Source: Flavobacterium soli DSM 19725 (lineage in GTDB: Bacteria; Bacteroidota; Bacteroidia; Flavobacteriales; Flavobacteriaceae). Taken from it: a stretch of 64,000 nt of DNA. The notes under the pieces are model-generated. The model had not been told where the DNA came from. It saw only the letters and a program-made list of their open reading frames with translations, and did not search any database. Both the position numbers and the translations under genes were made by a program. Shown in pieces: positions 53,609-63,546 of this stretch. Numbering within the stretch: position 1 is the first letter of the stretch; the number at the start of each line of letters is the position of its first letter. The stretch covers positions 264,719 to 328,718 of the forward strand of contig NZ_AUGO01000007.1 of assembly GCF_000422705.1 (NCBI RefSeq). Reading direction: 5' to 3'.

Positions 53609-53710
53609 TTTTTACTATCAATTTTTACTATTTTAAAATCAAAAGTTTCCATTTTGACACAAGTCATTTTAAAATCTAAAGTGTTATTTTTGAGATTCAA
53701 ATTTAAAGAA

Positions 53711-54469
53711 ATGAAAATCATTATATCGCCTGCGAAATCGCTTGATTTTGAGACTGAATTGCCAACAGATCGTTTTACCAAGAGTGCTTTTATGAAAGAA
53801 AGCAAACTGGTGAACAGCGTTGTAAAGAAGAAATCGCCAAAGGAATTATCTGAACTCATGGATATTTCGGATAATCTTGCAGAATTGAATTGGAAACGCA
53901 ACAAGCAATTCAAAACTCCTTTTAATCCCACAAATGCCCGACCTGCAATGTATGCTTTTAATGGTGATGTATATATAGGTCTGGATGCTTATACCCTTCC
54001 AACAGAAAAAATTGATATGCTTCAGGAGAGTTTGAGGATACTTTCGGGATTATATGGATTGTTGAAACCATTAGATCTGGTTCAACCTTATCGATTGGAA
54101 ATGGGGACACAATTGCCGATTGAAGACAGCAAAAATCTTTATGAGTTTTGGAAAGAAAAGCTAACCAAATCCTTGAATAAGGAATTAAAAAAAGGAGAAT
54201 TATTTATTAATTTGGCCAGTAAAGAATATGCTGGTGCGATTGACTTTAAGGCATTGAAAGTTCCTGTGATCACTCCTGAATTTAAGGATTATAAAGACGG
54301 AAAATTAAAAATCATTAGCTTTTTTGCAAAAAAAGCACGTGGAATGATGGTTCGGTATATTATTGATACAGATGCTAAAACTATTGATGATTTGAAAGGT
54401 TTTGATTATGAGGGTTATCGTTTTGATGAAAATCTGTCGAAGGGGAATGATTTGGTTTTTACAAGATAA
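53711..54469 (+). CDS. yaaA: Peroxide-stress protein YaaA
   Basis: 252 residues of the UPF0246/YaaA family, which in E. coli reduces intracellular iron during peroxide stress and binds DNA. MKIIISPAKSLDFETELPTD at the N-terminus, NARPAMYAFNGDVYIGLDAY, GLLKPLDLVQPYRLEMGTQL and KKARGMMVRYIIDTDAKTID are characteristic. ATG at 53711 chosen over an earlier frame-extending codon since the family begins MKIIISPAK. Confidence 0.95.
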   Translation: MKIIISPAKSLDFETELPTDRFTKSAFMKESKLVNSVVKKKSPKELSELMDISDNLAELNWKRNKQFKTPFNPTNARPAMYAFNGDVYIGLDAYTLPTEKIDMLQESLRILSGLYGLLKPLDLVQPYRLEMGTQLPIEDSKNLYEFWKEKLTKSLNKELKKGELFINLASKEYAGAIDFKALKVPVITPEFKDYKDGKLKIISFFAKKARGMMVRYIIDTDAKTIDDLKGFDYEGYRFDENLSKGNDLVFTR

Positions 54470-54488
54470 TTATTTTATACAATAAATG

Positions 54489-54520
54489 AAAACGCTGGTT
54501 CTGCTGGCGTTTTTTTTGTT
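54489..54520 (+). terminator. Intrinsic terminator after yaaA
   Basis: AAAACGC (54489-54495) pairs with GCGTTTT (54507-54513), followed by more T. Located 20 bp after the yaaA stop. Confidence 0.8.
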
Positions 54521-54743
54521 TATATAAATTAGGTAATAAAAGTTGTCGGAGCATTTTCAGAAGTTGTCAAGAGGTCTTTACTAATTACAGCTGATGTTTC
54601 CGTTTTTTGCTTTAAGCGAAAAAAATAATACGTTTTTTTTTTTAAGGTTTAATTAATTCTTTTTCAAAAAATTAATATAAAAACGCAACCTTTTATTATT
54701 TTTTCTATCTAATAGGTATAAACATCAATCAAAAATCAACCAT

Positions 54744-55319
54744 ATGAAAACAAAAATCTTTACCCTATTTGCTTTTTTACTTTTATTGGGATCTTGTGCT
54801 ACGGATGATCCTGGAGAGAGCTTTCCTTTGCCACAAGAAAACCATGTATTATTGCTCAAAGTAGATTATACAACTAACGTCTTTGAAGGCGGAAAAGAGC
54901 TGAGCTTTGCTGATACAACTGCAACATTTACAGTAGAAACGGAATATCAGACTCCTAGTGATTTTGGAGGCATACAACTTTATTATCAAGAACTTGATGA
55001 AAAAATATTTGATGGCACGATTCATTGGATGGGTTTGGGAGCGATTTCGTATCCTGAGAATTTTGATCCTGCTGATAGTTTTGAAGTTGTTTTAACAGAA
55101 GATTTTGTTTTCCCAACTGAGGGTTTTGAAAATGTTTTTAATCCGGACAATCAAACCTATGATTATCAAATTGTATGGAGTTCGGTTCAGAGTTTAGTGA
55201 AGGTTAGACAGTATCTTCTTTCTAATCCCGATGCAAAAGCTCGAATTTTTCTCTACACACCAAGTGTAGGGATTGGCAATCAGGCAGAATGGGACTGGAT
55301 TATTATTCTTAAAAACTAG
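54744..55319 (+). CDS. Hypothetical lipoprotein
   Basis: 191 residues. A lipoprotein signal (KTKIFTLFAFLLLLGSCATDD, lipobox LGSC) and a beta-rich mature part with Asp/Pro-rich strands and no family I know. Exported to the periplasm or outer membrane after lipid attachment. Stand-alone gene with 270 bp of AT-rich upstream sequence. Confidence 0.75.
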   Translation: MKTKIFTLFAFLLLLGSCATDDPGESFPLPQENHVLLLKVDYTTNVFEGGKELSFADTTATFTVETEYQTPSDFGGIQLYYQELDEKIFDGTIHWMGLGAISYPENFDPADSFEVVLTEDFVFPTEGFENVFNPDNQTYDYQIVWSSVQSLVKVRQYLLSNPDAKARIFLYTPSVGIGNQAEWDWIIILKN

Positions 55320-55542
55320 TGATGACTGTTCATAATTTTTTGTTTTGTTTTGTTTTAATTGGGGATGCGTTTCATTGAATATATGAAACGCATTTTTTTT
55401 GTACTTATCTGGAAAAAAAATCTGACTGGAAAATCTTAGCCGTCGAATTCTTTTTTTATTTAATTTGTAAAATACTTCCTCTTTTTGGTAACAAATAGTT
55501 TTGTGATTCGTCAAACCTTAAATCAATCAAAAGCTATTTACT

Positions 55543-56451
55543 TTGGAAACAATATTATCAATCAAAAATCTACACAAACGTTATGGCTATGTCCATGCCG
55601 TGAATAATGTATCTCTGGAAATACAAAAAGGAAATGTTTATGGAATTTTGGGACCAAACGGAAGTGGAAAATCCACTACTTTAGGAATCGTCCTAAATGT
55701 CGTAAACAAAACTTCAGGAGAATTTAGCTGGTTCGACGGAAAAATGGATACCCATGAAGCATTGAAAAAAGTGGGTGCTATTATCGAACGACCTAACTTT
55801 TATCCTTATATGACGGCTAAGGAAAACCTGGAATTAGTATGCAAAATAAAAGGAATCAACTACAGTAAAGTTCAGGAAAAGCTGGAACTAGTGGGGTTGA
55901 TGGAAAGAAAAGACAGCAAGTTTAGAACCTTTTCTTTAGGGATGAAACAGCGTTTGGCTATTGCTTCTGCCTTATTGAATGACCCCGAAATACTGATTCT
56001 TGATGAACCAACGAACGGACTCGATCCACAAGGAATTCATCAAATTCGAGATATTATCAAATTTATTGCTTCACAGGGAACTACTATTTTACTGGCTTCA
56101 CATCTTTTAGATGAAGTAGAAAAAGTGTGTTCTCATGTTTTGGTTTTGCGAAAAGGACAGATTTTATATTCTGGAAGAGTTGATGGCATCACTTCGAATG
56201 AAGGTTTCTTTGAATTGGCTTCGGAAGACAATCTAACATTAAAAAATGTGGTTTCACAACATCCAGCGGTTGAAAAAATTGTGGACGAAAACAGCAAAAT
56301 ATTGGTGTATTTGAACAATAATTTGTCTGCTACCGACTTAAATCGCTATCTCTTTGAACGAAATATTACCTTGAATCATCTGGTAAAGAAGAAAAACAGC
56401 TTGGAAGAACAATTTCTTGAGCTTACAAAAAATCATCCATCAAACAACTAA
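55543..56451 (+). CDS. ABC transporter ATP-binding protein
   Basis: 302 residues, apparently from a TTG start giving METILSIKNLHKRYGYVHAV. Walker A GPNGSGKST at 37-45, signature SLGMKQ at 131-136, Walker B LILDEPTNGLDP at 151-162. Of the ABC-2 exporter type used for antibiotics, lipids or polysaccharides. Followed 5 bp later by its permease. Substrate unknown. Confidence 0.93.
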   Translation: METILSIKNLHKRYGYVHAVNNVSLEIQKGNVYGILGPNGSGKSTTLGIVLNVVNKTSGEFSWFDGKMDTHEALKKVGAIIERPNFYPYMTAKENLELVCKIKGINYSKVQEKLELVGLMERKDSKFRTFSLGMKQRLAIASALLNDPEILILDEPTNGLDPQGIHQIRDIIKFIASQGTTILLASHLLDEVEKVCSHVLVLRKGQILYSGRVDGITSNEGFFELASEDNLTLKNVVSQHPAVEKIVDENSKILVYLNNNLSATDLNRYLFERNITLNHLVKKKNSLEEQFLELTKNHPSNN

Positions 56452-56456
56452 TCAGC

Positions 56457-57293
56457 ATGAAAAGATTACTCTCTATAGAACTTCAAAAAATATGGAAAAA
56501 CAGGGCGAGCCGAGTTTTGACCCTCACCTATTTTATATTATTAACCTTTATCGCTTTGATTGCCGCCATAAAATTTGACATTGGTAATTTCAAAGTACAT
56601 TTTGCCGAAATGGGGATTTTCAATTTCCCATACATCTGGCATTTTAATACGTATGTTGCTTCAATTTTGAAATTTTTTCTAGCTATTGTAATTGTTTCCA
56701 TGATGGCAAACGAATATAGCTATGGAACGTTGAAACAAAATTTAATTGACGGAATGAGCAAAAAGGAAATTGTATTGTCAAAATTCTTAACTGTTATTTT
56801 ATTCGCATTTGTTTCGACAGTTTTTATTTTCCTGATGTCACTCATCTTGGGTTTAAGTTTCTCTTCTTATACCGAATTTGGAATCATTTTCTCTGATTTA
56901 GAGTACTTACTGGCTTATTTTATAAAGCTTGTTGGTTTTTTCTCTTTTTGTTTGTTTTTGGGAATTTTAGTAAAACGTTCGGCTTTTGCAATCGGGTTTC
57001 TGTTTGTTTGGTTTATTATTGAGTCTATTTTGATTGGTATACTAAACTATAAAATTTTTCCAGATAATGATTATGATCAAAATTTTACGCAGTTTTTGCC
57101 TCTTGAATCCATGTCTAATTTGATTGTAGAACCTGGATCGCGATTATCTGTCGTTCAAAACATGGGAACTCAAATAGGGATTGCAAATACCAAAGACTAT
57201 GATGTTCATTTTACAACTATATTGATCGTTTTGGTTTGGATTAGCATTTTCATGTTTCTATCTTACAAATTACTAAAAAAACGAGATTTATAG
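56457..57293 (+). CDS. ABC-2 type permease
   Basis: 278 residues, six hydrophobic helices by eye, N-terminus MKRLLSIELQKIWKNRASRV and the central NEYSYGTLKQNLIDGMSKKE, typical of ABC-2 membrane subunits with a C-terminal cytoplasmic tail. Forms the exporter with the ATP-binding protein just upstream. Confidence 0.9.
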   Translation: MKRLLSIELQKIWKNRASRVLTLTYFILLTFIALIAAIKFDIGNFKVHFAEMGIFNFPYIWHFNTYVASILKFFLAIVIVSMMANEYSYGTLKQNLIDGMSKKEIVLSKFLTVILFAFVSTVFIFLMSLILGLSFSSYTEFGIIFSDLEYLLAYFIKLVGFFSFCLFLGILVKRSAFAIGFLFVWFIIESILIGILNYKIFPDNDYDQNFTQFLPLESMSNLIVEPGSRLSVVQNMGTQIGIANTKDYDVHFTTILIVLVWISIFMFLSYKLLKKRDL

Positions 57294-57301
57294 TATCTTT
57301 G
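57294..57301 (+). promoter_or_regulatory. -7 element before the first T9SS adhesin gene
   Basis: TATCTTTG, 8 bp before the ATG at 57310, overlaps the permease stop region. If active it gives an almost leaderless transcript of the adhesin gene. Confidence 0.5.
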
Positions 57302-57309
57302 CCGGTACT

Positions 57310-59619
57310 ATGAAAGCTATAAATTACCCCCTTTATATGCTGTTCCTGTTCTGCTTTTCGGCAACAGTTTCTGCACAATATATTACCGTTGATGAGAATG
57401 TAACAGTTGAAGAATTAGTCTCAGATGTTTTGATTGATAATCCATGTGCAAATGTTTCTAACATCATGGTGACGTCTTGGGCATTTGGATCTGGGAATTC
57501 TTATGGATACTTTACAGCAGGCACAAGTGATTTTCCATTTGAAGATGGCGTATTGCTTACTACTGGAAGAGCTTCGAGTGCAATTGGCCCAAATGGAAAT
57601 ATACTAAGCGAAGGACCAACGAACTGGCTAGGTGATTCAGATTTAGAGCAAGCATTAGGCATTGGCGGAAGCTCCATAAACGCTACTGCTTTAGAATTTG
57701 ATTTTTTGCCTTTGGCCAATAAAATAAGCTTCGATTATATTTTTTCTTCCGAACAATATTTGTCTAATCCATCACCTAATCAATGCAATTTTACAGATGG
57801 ATTTGTTTTCTTATTAAAAGAAGCAAATGGAACAGCTGATTATCAAAATCTTGCCGTTATTCCAGATACAAATACTCCTGTGAAAACCAATACAGTTCGT
57901 GGTTCAGGAACTATATGTCCAACAGCAAACGAGTCCTATTTTGACGCTTTCAACGGGTTTGAACATCCTACAAATTATAACGGTCAAACGATAATTATGA
58001 CGGCTCAGGCCAATGTAACTCCGGGTGTTTTATATCATATAAAATTAGTGGTAGCCGATCAAGGAAACAACCTCTATGATTCGGCTATTTTCTTTGGTGC
58101 GGGAAGTTTTAAGATCGAAAAAGATCTTGGTCCTGATCGATCTATTGCTACTGGAAATCCACTTTGTGACGGCGAAATTTATCCTTTGGATGCTACCGAG
58201 CCTGGAAACAACACTTACCAATGGTTTAAAGACAATGTTGCAATTGTTGGTGCTACAAATCCAGTTTATACTGTTTCCAATAATGAATCAGGTGTTTATA
58301 CTGTTGAAATTACGTATGATAATTCGGCTTGTATTTCAAAAGGCGAAGTAAGTGTAGAATATTCCGCACCTGTTACAGCAAATCCTGCGACAATAGTACA
58401 ATGTGATGACAATTCTGACGGAATAACTGTATTCAATCTTACCAAAGCTGATAACCAAATCGTAGCAGGAAATCCTTCGCTGTCAAGTCCTATTTATTAT
58501 GAAAATCAAACTGACACGGCACCCATTTCTACACCTACTTCCTATACAGCTACAGCTCCAAAAATAATTTATGCGCGAGTGAGTAATTCTTTTGGGTGTT
58601 TCACTTTCGTTGAAGTCACACTGGAAATTGCATCCAACAATGTTCCTACACCTGCACCAATTTCAACCTGTGATCTTGATGACACTCAGGATGGTTTACA
58701 TCAATTTGATTTAGCTGAAGATGTTACTCCAATTGTAGTTGATGGTCTTCCCGCAAATTTGATTGTAACGTATTATCCAACTGCAAACAATGCGGTAAAT
58801 GAGACCAATCCTCTGGCAAACGACTACACTAATGAAACAGCCTTTCAGGAAATTATATGGGCCAGAATTGTTAATGGTCCTGATTGTTATGGCATTATTC
58901 GAGTTACTTTGATCGTTAATGCTTTTACTGCTCAAAATTTTGAAGATGAAGAACAATTTATTTGCGAAGGTTCTAATACTATAACATTATCAGTTGCTAG
59001 TATTTATGAAAGCTATCTCTGGAACGACATTAATGGATCCGAAACCAATAGTATTCTTGTAAGTTCTCCAGGAGAATATTCGGTTACAGTTACTGATGCA
59101 AACGGTTGTGAGGATACTAAGAAATTTATTGTCAACCCATCTGGTAAAGCCACCATCACTTCTGTAGAAATAAATGATTTTGCTGGAGGAGAAAACTCCG
59201 TTCTAGTAAATTATTCAGGTCTGGGTGACTATCAATTTTCGCTTGATGGTGTTAACTATCAAGACAGTCCTCTTTTTATAAATGTCCCTTCAGGAGCTTA
59301 TACAGTTTATGCGAAAGACATTAATGGTTGTGGGATTACTCCAAAAGAGATTTTTGTTTTGGATTATCCAAAATTTTTCACTCCAAATGCTGACGGATAC
59401 AATGATATATGGGGTATCGATTATTTGAAAAAAGAACATCCAAGAGCCAAAATATCCATTTTTGACCGTTACGGAAAATTACTTTATTCCTTTTCTGGAG
59501 AAGGAGATGGATGGAACGGAACCTTTAATTCAAACCCTTTGCCAGCTTCTGATTATTGGTTTACTATCACTTTAGAAAACAATAGAGTTATAAAAGGTCA
59601 TTTTTCCTTAAAACGATAA
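57310..59619 (+). CDS. T9SS type-B sorting protein with choice-of-anchor L-like domain
   Basis: 769 residues. Signal peptide (YPLYMLFLFCFSATVSAQ), an N-terminal region with YGYFTAGTSDFPFEDGVLLT and ISFDYIFSSEQYLSNPS typical of choice-of-anchor L proteins, several beta-sandwich repeats (PTPAPISTCDLDDTQDGL etc.), and the C-terminal gliding-motility-associated/type-B CTD (PKFFTPNADGYNDIWGIDYL then GHFSLKR). Exported by T9SS to the surface; probably adhesin or matrix protein. Confidence 0.93.
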   Translation: MKAINYPLYMLFLFCFSATVSAQYITVDENVTVEELVSDVLIDNPCANVSNIMVTSWAFGSGNSYGYFTAGTSDFPFEDGVLLTTGRASSAIGPNGNILSEGPTNWLGDSDLEQALGIGGSSINATALEFDFLPLANKISFDYIFSSEQYLSNPSPNQCNFTDGFVFLLKEANGTADYQNLAVIPDTNTPVKTNTVRGSGTICPTANESYFDAFNGFEHPTNYNGQTIIMTAQANVTPGVLYHIKLVVADQGNNLYDSAIFFGAGSFKIEKDLGPDRSIATGNPLCDGEIYPLDATEPGNNTYQWFKDNVAIVGATNPVYTVSNNESGVYTVEITYDNSACISKGEVSVEYSAPVTANPATIVQCDDNSDGITVFNLTKADNQIVAGNPSLSSPIYYENQTDTAPISTPTSYTATAPKIIYARVSNSFGCFTFVEVTLEIASNNVPTPAPISTCDLDDTQDGLHQFDLAEDVTPIVVDGLPANLIVTYYPTANNAVNETNPLANDYTNETAFQEIIWARIVNGPDCYGIIRVTLIVNAFTAQNFEDEEQFICEGSNTITLSVASIYESYLWNDINGSETNSILVSSPGEYSVTVTDANGCEDTKKFIVNPSGKATITSVEINDFAGGENSVLVNYSGLGDYQFSLDGVNYQDSPLFINVPSGAYTVYAKDINGCGITPKEIFVLDYPKFFTPNADGYNDIWGIDYLKKEHPRAKISIFDRYGKLLYSFSGEGDGWNGTFNSNPLPASDYWFTITLENNRVIKGHFSLKR

Positions 59620-59666
59620 GTATATGTCAAAATATTACAATAAATTTGCTATTCTAAATTTTTAAA

Positions 59667-62099
59667 ATGATCAAAATAAACTACTTGTGTCTTTTCCTCT
59701 TTTTATTCTTAATTACAAAGAGCACTGCCCAAAATGATTGTGTAGATGCAATTATCGTATGCGGAAATACTGGTTTTGATGGTCTGAATGCTACAGGAGT
59801 TGGCACCCAAGAACTTAACGGATCAAATACTTGCGGAAGTAATGAAAACAATAGCATTTGGTTACAACTTTCCATCGAGAATGGTGGAACTTTAGGTTTT
59901 ACTTTGACCCCTGAAAGTAGCGACATTAATGTTGATTTTGATTTTTTTATTTATGGACCAAATGTTTCCTGTGGTAATATTGGTTCAGCAATTCGATGTT
60001 CTACTACTAATCCAGTAGCTTCGGGAGCTACAAACAATCTCACAGGACTAAATTCGACTGAAACAGATGACTCTGAAGGTCCTGGTGCTGATGGAAATAA
60101 TTTTGTAGAGTGGCTCACAGTAAACAATGGCGAGACTTATTTTCTTATTATTGATAGACCAATTGGTACCAGTAACTTTTCGCTTACTTGGAATGGAACG
60201 GCAACATTTAACCAACCTCCAGTTTTTCAAATCCCTGTTGGAGAAGGTTTAGATATCGAAAAATGTGATACTGATGTAGTTCAAGATGGTTTTACTTCAT
60301 TCGATTTAGAACAAAACAATCCAACTATCATTGGCACTCAAACCGATGTGGCTGTTACTTATCACCTTGATCAAAATGATGCTTTAACAGCCGATAACTC
60401 TATTGCAGATGCTTCAAACTTTATAAATACTTCAAACCCACAAACCATTTTTGCCCGAATCACCAATACCACAACAGGTTGCTTCAGTATAAATGACTTT
60501 GAGATTGAAGTCATCAATTCTGTGACTATTCCTGGAGACAGTTTTGCTATTTGTGATGATACATCAGATGGAGATGACGCTAATGGTCAAGGAACTTTTG
60601 TTTTCGACGATGTTACTGCTGGAATTATGGAAGGCGAAGATTTAACCGATTTAATCATTAATTATTATGCTTCAAATAATGACGCTGTATCAAATACAGC
60701 AGCTTTAGGAACTTCATTTTACAACAATACCCCCAACCAAGAGCAGGTTTTTGTGAAAATCTCAAATCCTGATGGCTGCTTCAGAATTAAGCCAATTGAT
60801 CTCATAGTAAATCCCCTTCCTGCAAAGGTTACTGCAACATTGGTTCAATGCGATTCAGGATTTAATCCAGATGGTATAACATTATTCAATCTCAATGAAG
60901 CTTTTGCTTCGTTAACTAACAATAATCCTAATTTTAGCCTGACATTTTTTGAAAATGGAAACCCTATTGATTCAGATTATACCAATACTTCAAATCCGCA
61001 ACAAATTGAAGTTTTAGTGACAAATACTACAACTGGATGTTCAAGTTTCAGTACGTTAAACCTAAATGTCAATGTTTTCAATCAGGTAGTAACAATAGAT
61101 CCTTTATGTGACATTGTTGATATTGAAGATGGTTTTAGATCTTTTGATTTGAATACTTCTAGCTTAGTCCTTTCAGGAACTGAGACAGCTGTTTTCTATG
61201 AAACACTAAATGATGCGTTATTAGAACAAAATGAAATTCCAAACCCATCTGATTACACGAATAGTATTCCTTATGATTCTACGATCTATGTCAGAGTTGA
61301 AGATGGGAATGATTGTTCAGGAATAAGCGAAATTAGATTAATTATAAACACATTACCCAATATTGTTCGTCAAGGCGATGATGGTGTATATGTTTGTGCG
61401 AATCTTCCGTTAAAATTCATCAAACTAGATGCTTCCATTTTAGAGGGAAATGAAAATGATTATACCTATTCCTGGTTCAGAGACGGAACACTTTTACCAC
61501 AAACAAGCTATAGCATAAATGTAAACTTACCAGGAATTTATACTGTTGATATCACTAATTTCGAAGGTTGTACCATTACCAGAACCATTCCTGTTTTAAA
61601 TTCAAGTGATGCTACCATCGAGGAAATTATTGTTCAAGATGTAACTTTAGAGACAAATACCATCACGGTTATTTTGGATCCTTCAAGCATTGGAACTTAT
61701 GAGTATAGTCTTGATTATCCTCAAGGTCCTTATCAGGATTCTAACTTTTTTGATAATGTTCAATCAGGAATTCACACGATTTATATCAAAGATATAAATG
61801 GATGCGGAATGACACAAGAGCTTGTTGTAGTAATTGGAATTCCTAAATTTTTTACGCCAAATGGGGATGGTTTTAATGATGAATGGAAAATTAATGGTGT
61901 AGATCGATTATATAATTCGCAAACTGTTGCCTATATTTTTGATCGATATGGGAGATTGTTGAAGGAACTGAAGGGTGATGATCCAAACGGTTGGAATGGA
62001 ACTTCCAATGGAAATGCATTACCTGCTGATGATTATTGGTATGAAATTCTCTTAGAAGATGGCCGAACTGCAAGAGGACATTTTTCATTGAAACGCTAA
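59667..62099 (+). CDS. T9SS type-B sorting surface protein
   Basis: 810 residues. Signal peptide (NYLCLFLFLFLITKSTAQ), N-terminal Asn/Gly-rich beta domain with NDCVDAIIVCGNTGFDGLNA, several repeats of the TCDxxDxQDGFxxFDL type, and the type-B CTD (PKFFTPNGDGFNDEWKINGV, DRYGRLLKELKGDD, and GHFSLKR at the very end). The CTD is nearly parallel to that of the upstream protein. Follows it by 47 bp; probably cotranscribed. Confidence 0.93.
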   Translation: MIKINYLCLFLFLFLITKSTAQNDCVDAIIVCGNTGFDGLNATGVGTQELNGSNTCGSNENNSIWLQLSIENGGTLGFTLTPESSDINVDFDFFIYGPNVSCGNIGSAIRCSTTNPVASGATNNLTGLNSTETDDSEGPGADGNNFVEWLTVNNGETYFLIIDRPIGTSNFSLTWNGTATFNQPPVFQIPVGEGLDIEKCDTDVVQDGFTSFDLEQNNPTIIGTQTDVAVTYHLDQNDALTADNSIADASNFINTSNPQTIFARITNTTTGCFSINDFEIEVINSVTIPGDSFAICDDTSDGDDANGQGTFVFDDVTAGIMEGEDLTDLIINYYASNNDAVSNTAALGTSFYNNTPNQEQVFVKISNPDGCFRIKPIDLIVNPLPAKVTATLVQCDSGFNPDGITLFNLNEAFASLTNNNPNFSLTFFENGNPIDSDYTNTSNPQQIEVLVTNTTTGCSSFSTLNLNVNVFNQVVTIDPLCDIVDIEDGFRSFDLNTSSLVLSGTETAVFYETLNDALLEQNEIPNPSDYTNSIPYDSTIYVRVEDGNDCSGISEIRLIINTLPNIVRQGDDGVYVCANLPLKFIKLDASILEGNENDYTYSWFRDGTLLPQTSYSINVNLPGIYTVDITNFEGCTITRTIPVLNSSDATIEEIIVQDVTLETNTITVILDPSSIGTYEYSLDYPQGPYQDSNFFDNVQSGIHTIYIKDINGCGMTQELVVVIGIPKFFTPNGDGFNDEWKINGVDRLYNSQTVAYIFDRYGRLLKELKGDDPNGWNGTSNGNALPADDYWYEILLEDGRTARGHFSLKR

Positions 62100-62141
62100 A
62101 GCAAAAAAGGAGCAATTTTGAAGTTGCTCCTTTTTTATTCA

Positions 62142-63404
62142 TTATGTTTTTTGTTTTTTCTTTCTTGCTGCAGGAAATAACACGTTGTTCAATATGAGTC
62201 GATAACCCGGAGAATTTGGATGTAAATCTAAAACTGTTGGTTCATCTCCCACTCTATGCTGATAATCTTCGGGGTCATGACCTCCAAAATAGGTAAACAT
62301 TCCTTTTCCTATCTGTCCATGAATATAACGAGCCTCTCCATTAAAATGATTCTCTCCCATAATTAGCACATTAGATTTAATTAAATTACCATCATAAGAA
62401 GTGGTTTGCCCCATAAATCCTTTCACAAGTTGAGTATGATTTTGACAAAGCATACTAGGAACTATATCCCATTTAGCCGAAAAATCCATTAAGGTAAAAT
62501 AATCTTTTTCCATTGGCAATTTTCGCTTTTGCGTCATATCAATATCAGAAAACTCATAAACATTTGGATTTCGCTCTAGCGTATAATCTTTGAAAGCAAA
62601 GCTATTCCTATAATCAATTTTTGATTGATAATTTGCATCACTTACATCTCCGTCAAACATAGGCTCACAAATATCAACTCCCTGAGCCGCCAAAGCAATG
62701 TCAAAGCTATCTGTTGCAGAACACATTGCAAACATAAATCCACCACCGATTACAAAATCTCTTATCTTTTTAGCAACAGCTAACTTTGCTTCAGAAACTT
62801 TGCTATAGCCTAATTTTGAAGCTAAAGCCTCTGCTTCCTTTTTTTGTTCTATATACCAAGGGGCACTCTTGTAAGCACCAAAAAATTTACCATATTGCCC
62901 TGTAAAATCTTCATGATGCAAATGAAGCCAATCATACAAAAGCAAACCATCCGATAGTACTTCCTCGTCATAAACTGGTGTAAATGGAATTTCTGCATAA
63001 GTCAAAACTAAAGTTACAGCATCATCCCATGGTTGTTTTCCTTTTGGAGTATAAACTGCAATTTTAGGCGTTCGTTCTAAAACTACAGCTTCCATATTTT
63101 GTGATGGGCTTGAAATTTCATCCAAAATACTATTAGACTCACCGTCTGAAAGGACTTCAAAACTAACTCCTCTAATCTGACATTCCTTTCTTATTTCTGG
63201 TGCATCAGGCATTAAAAATGCCCCCCCTCTGTAATTCAACAACCAGCTAATCTTATATTGTTTTTCGAGTGCCCAGTAGGTAATCCCATAAGCTTTCAAA
63301 TGATTTTGCTGTGAAGTATCATCCATAGGAACTAGAAGAAAGGAAGCTTTTGCTGAAACCGAAATCAGAAATAGTAAAATAAAAAGTGTGCTTTTAAAAG
63401 ACAT
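62142..63404 (-). CDS. Secreted protein usually labelled asparagine synthetase B
   Basis: 420 residues from the ATG at 63402-63404, a signal peptide (FKSTLFILLFLISVSAKA) and a mature part with LLNYRGGAFLMPDAPEIRKE, AYKSAPWYIEQKKEAEALAS and GQIGKGMFTYFGGHDPEDYQ. There is no N-terminal Cys-2 nucleophile and no PP-loop SGGxDSS typical of asparagine synthetases, so the common name looks wrong. It resembles a class I amidotransferase-like/ThuA-like fold. Function unknown; secreted. Confidence 0.85.
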   Translation of the reverse strand: MSFKSTLFILLFLISVSAKASFLLVPMDDTSQQNHLKAYGITYWALEKQYKISWLLNYRGGAFLMPDAPEIRKECQIRGVSFEVLSDGESNSILDEISSPSQNMEAVVLERTPKIAVYTPKGKQPWDDAVTLVLTYAEIPFTPVYDEEVLSDGLLLYDWLHLHHEDFTGQYGKFFGAYKSAPWYIEQKKEAEALASKLGYSKVSEAKLAVAKKIRDFVIGGGFMFAMCSATDSFDIALAAQGVDICEPMFDGDVSDANYQSKIDYRNSFAFKDYTLERNPNVYEFSDIDMTQKRKLPMEKDYFTLMDFSAKWDIVPSMLCQNHTQLVKGFMGQTTSYDGNLIKSNVLIMGENHFNGEARYIHGQIGKGMFTYFGGHDPEDYQHRVGDEPTVLDLHPNSPGYRLILNNVLFPAARKKKQKT

Positions 63405-63501
63405 TCTAAAAAGTTTTATTCCAAAGATACTAGATTTTATGTGAAGAAAAAGATAAAATATTTTCAACTATTGTCACAATTAATTTCTAACATTAATGCA
63501 A

Positions 63502-63535
63502 AAAAAAGCCCGTTCTTACGAACAGGCTTTTTTCT
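63502..63535. terminator. Intrinsic terminator between convergent-exit genes
   Basis: GCC-x-GTTC (63508-63515) pairs with GAAC-x-GGC (63520-63527), flanked by A and T runs, one mismatch. On the minus strand it lies just past the T9SS gene stop at 63547. Confidence 0.75.
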
Positions 63536-63546
63536 TAAATTTTGTA

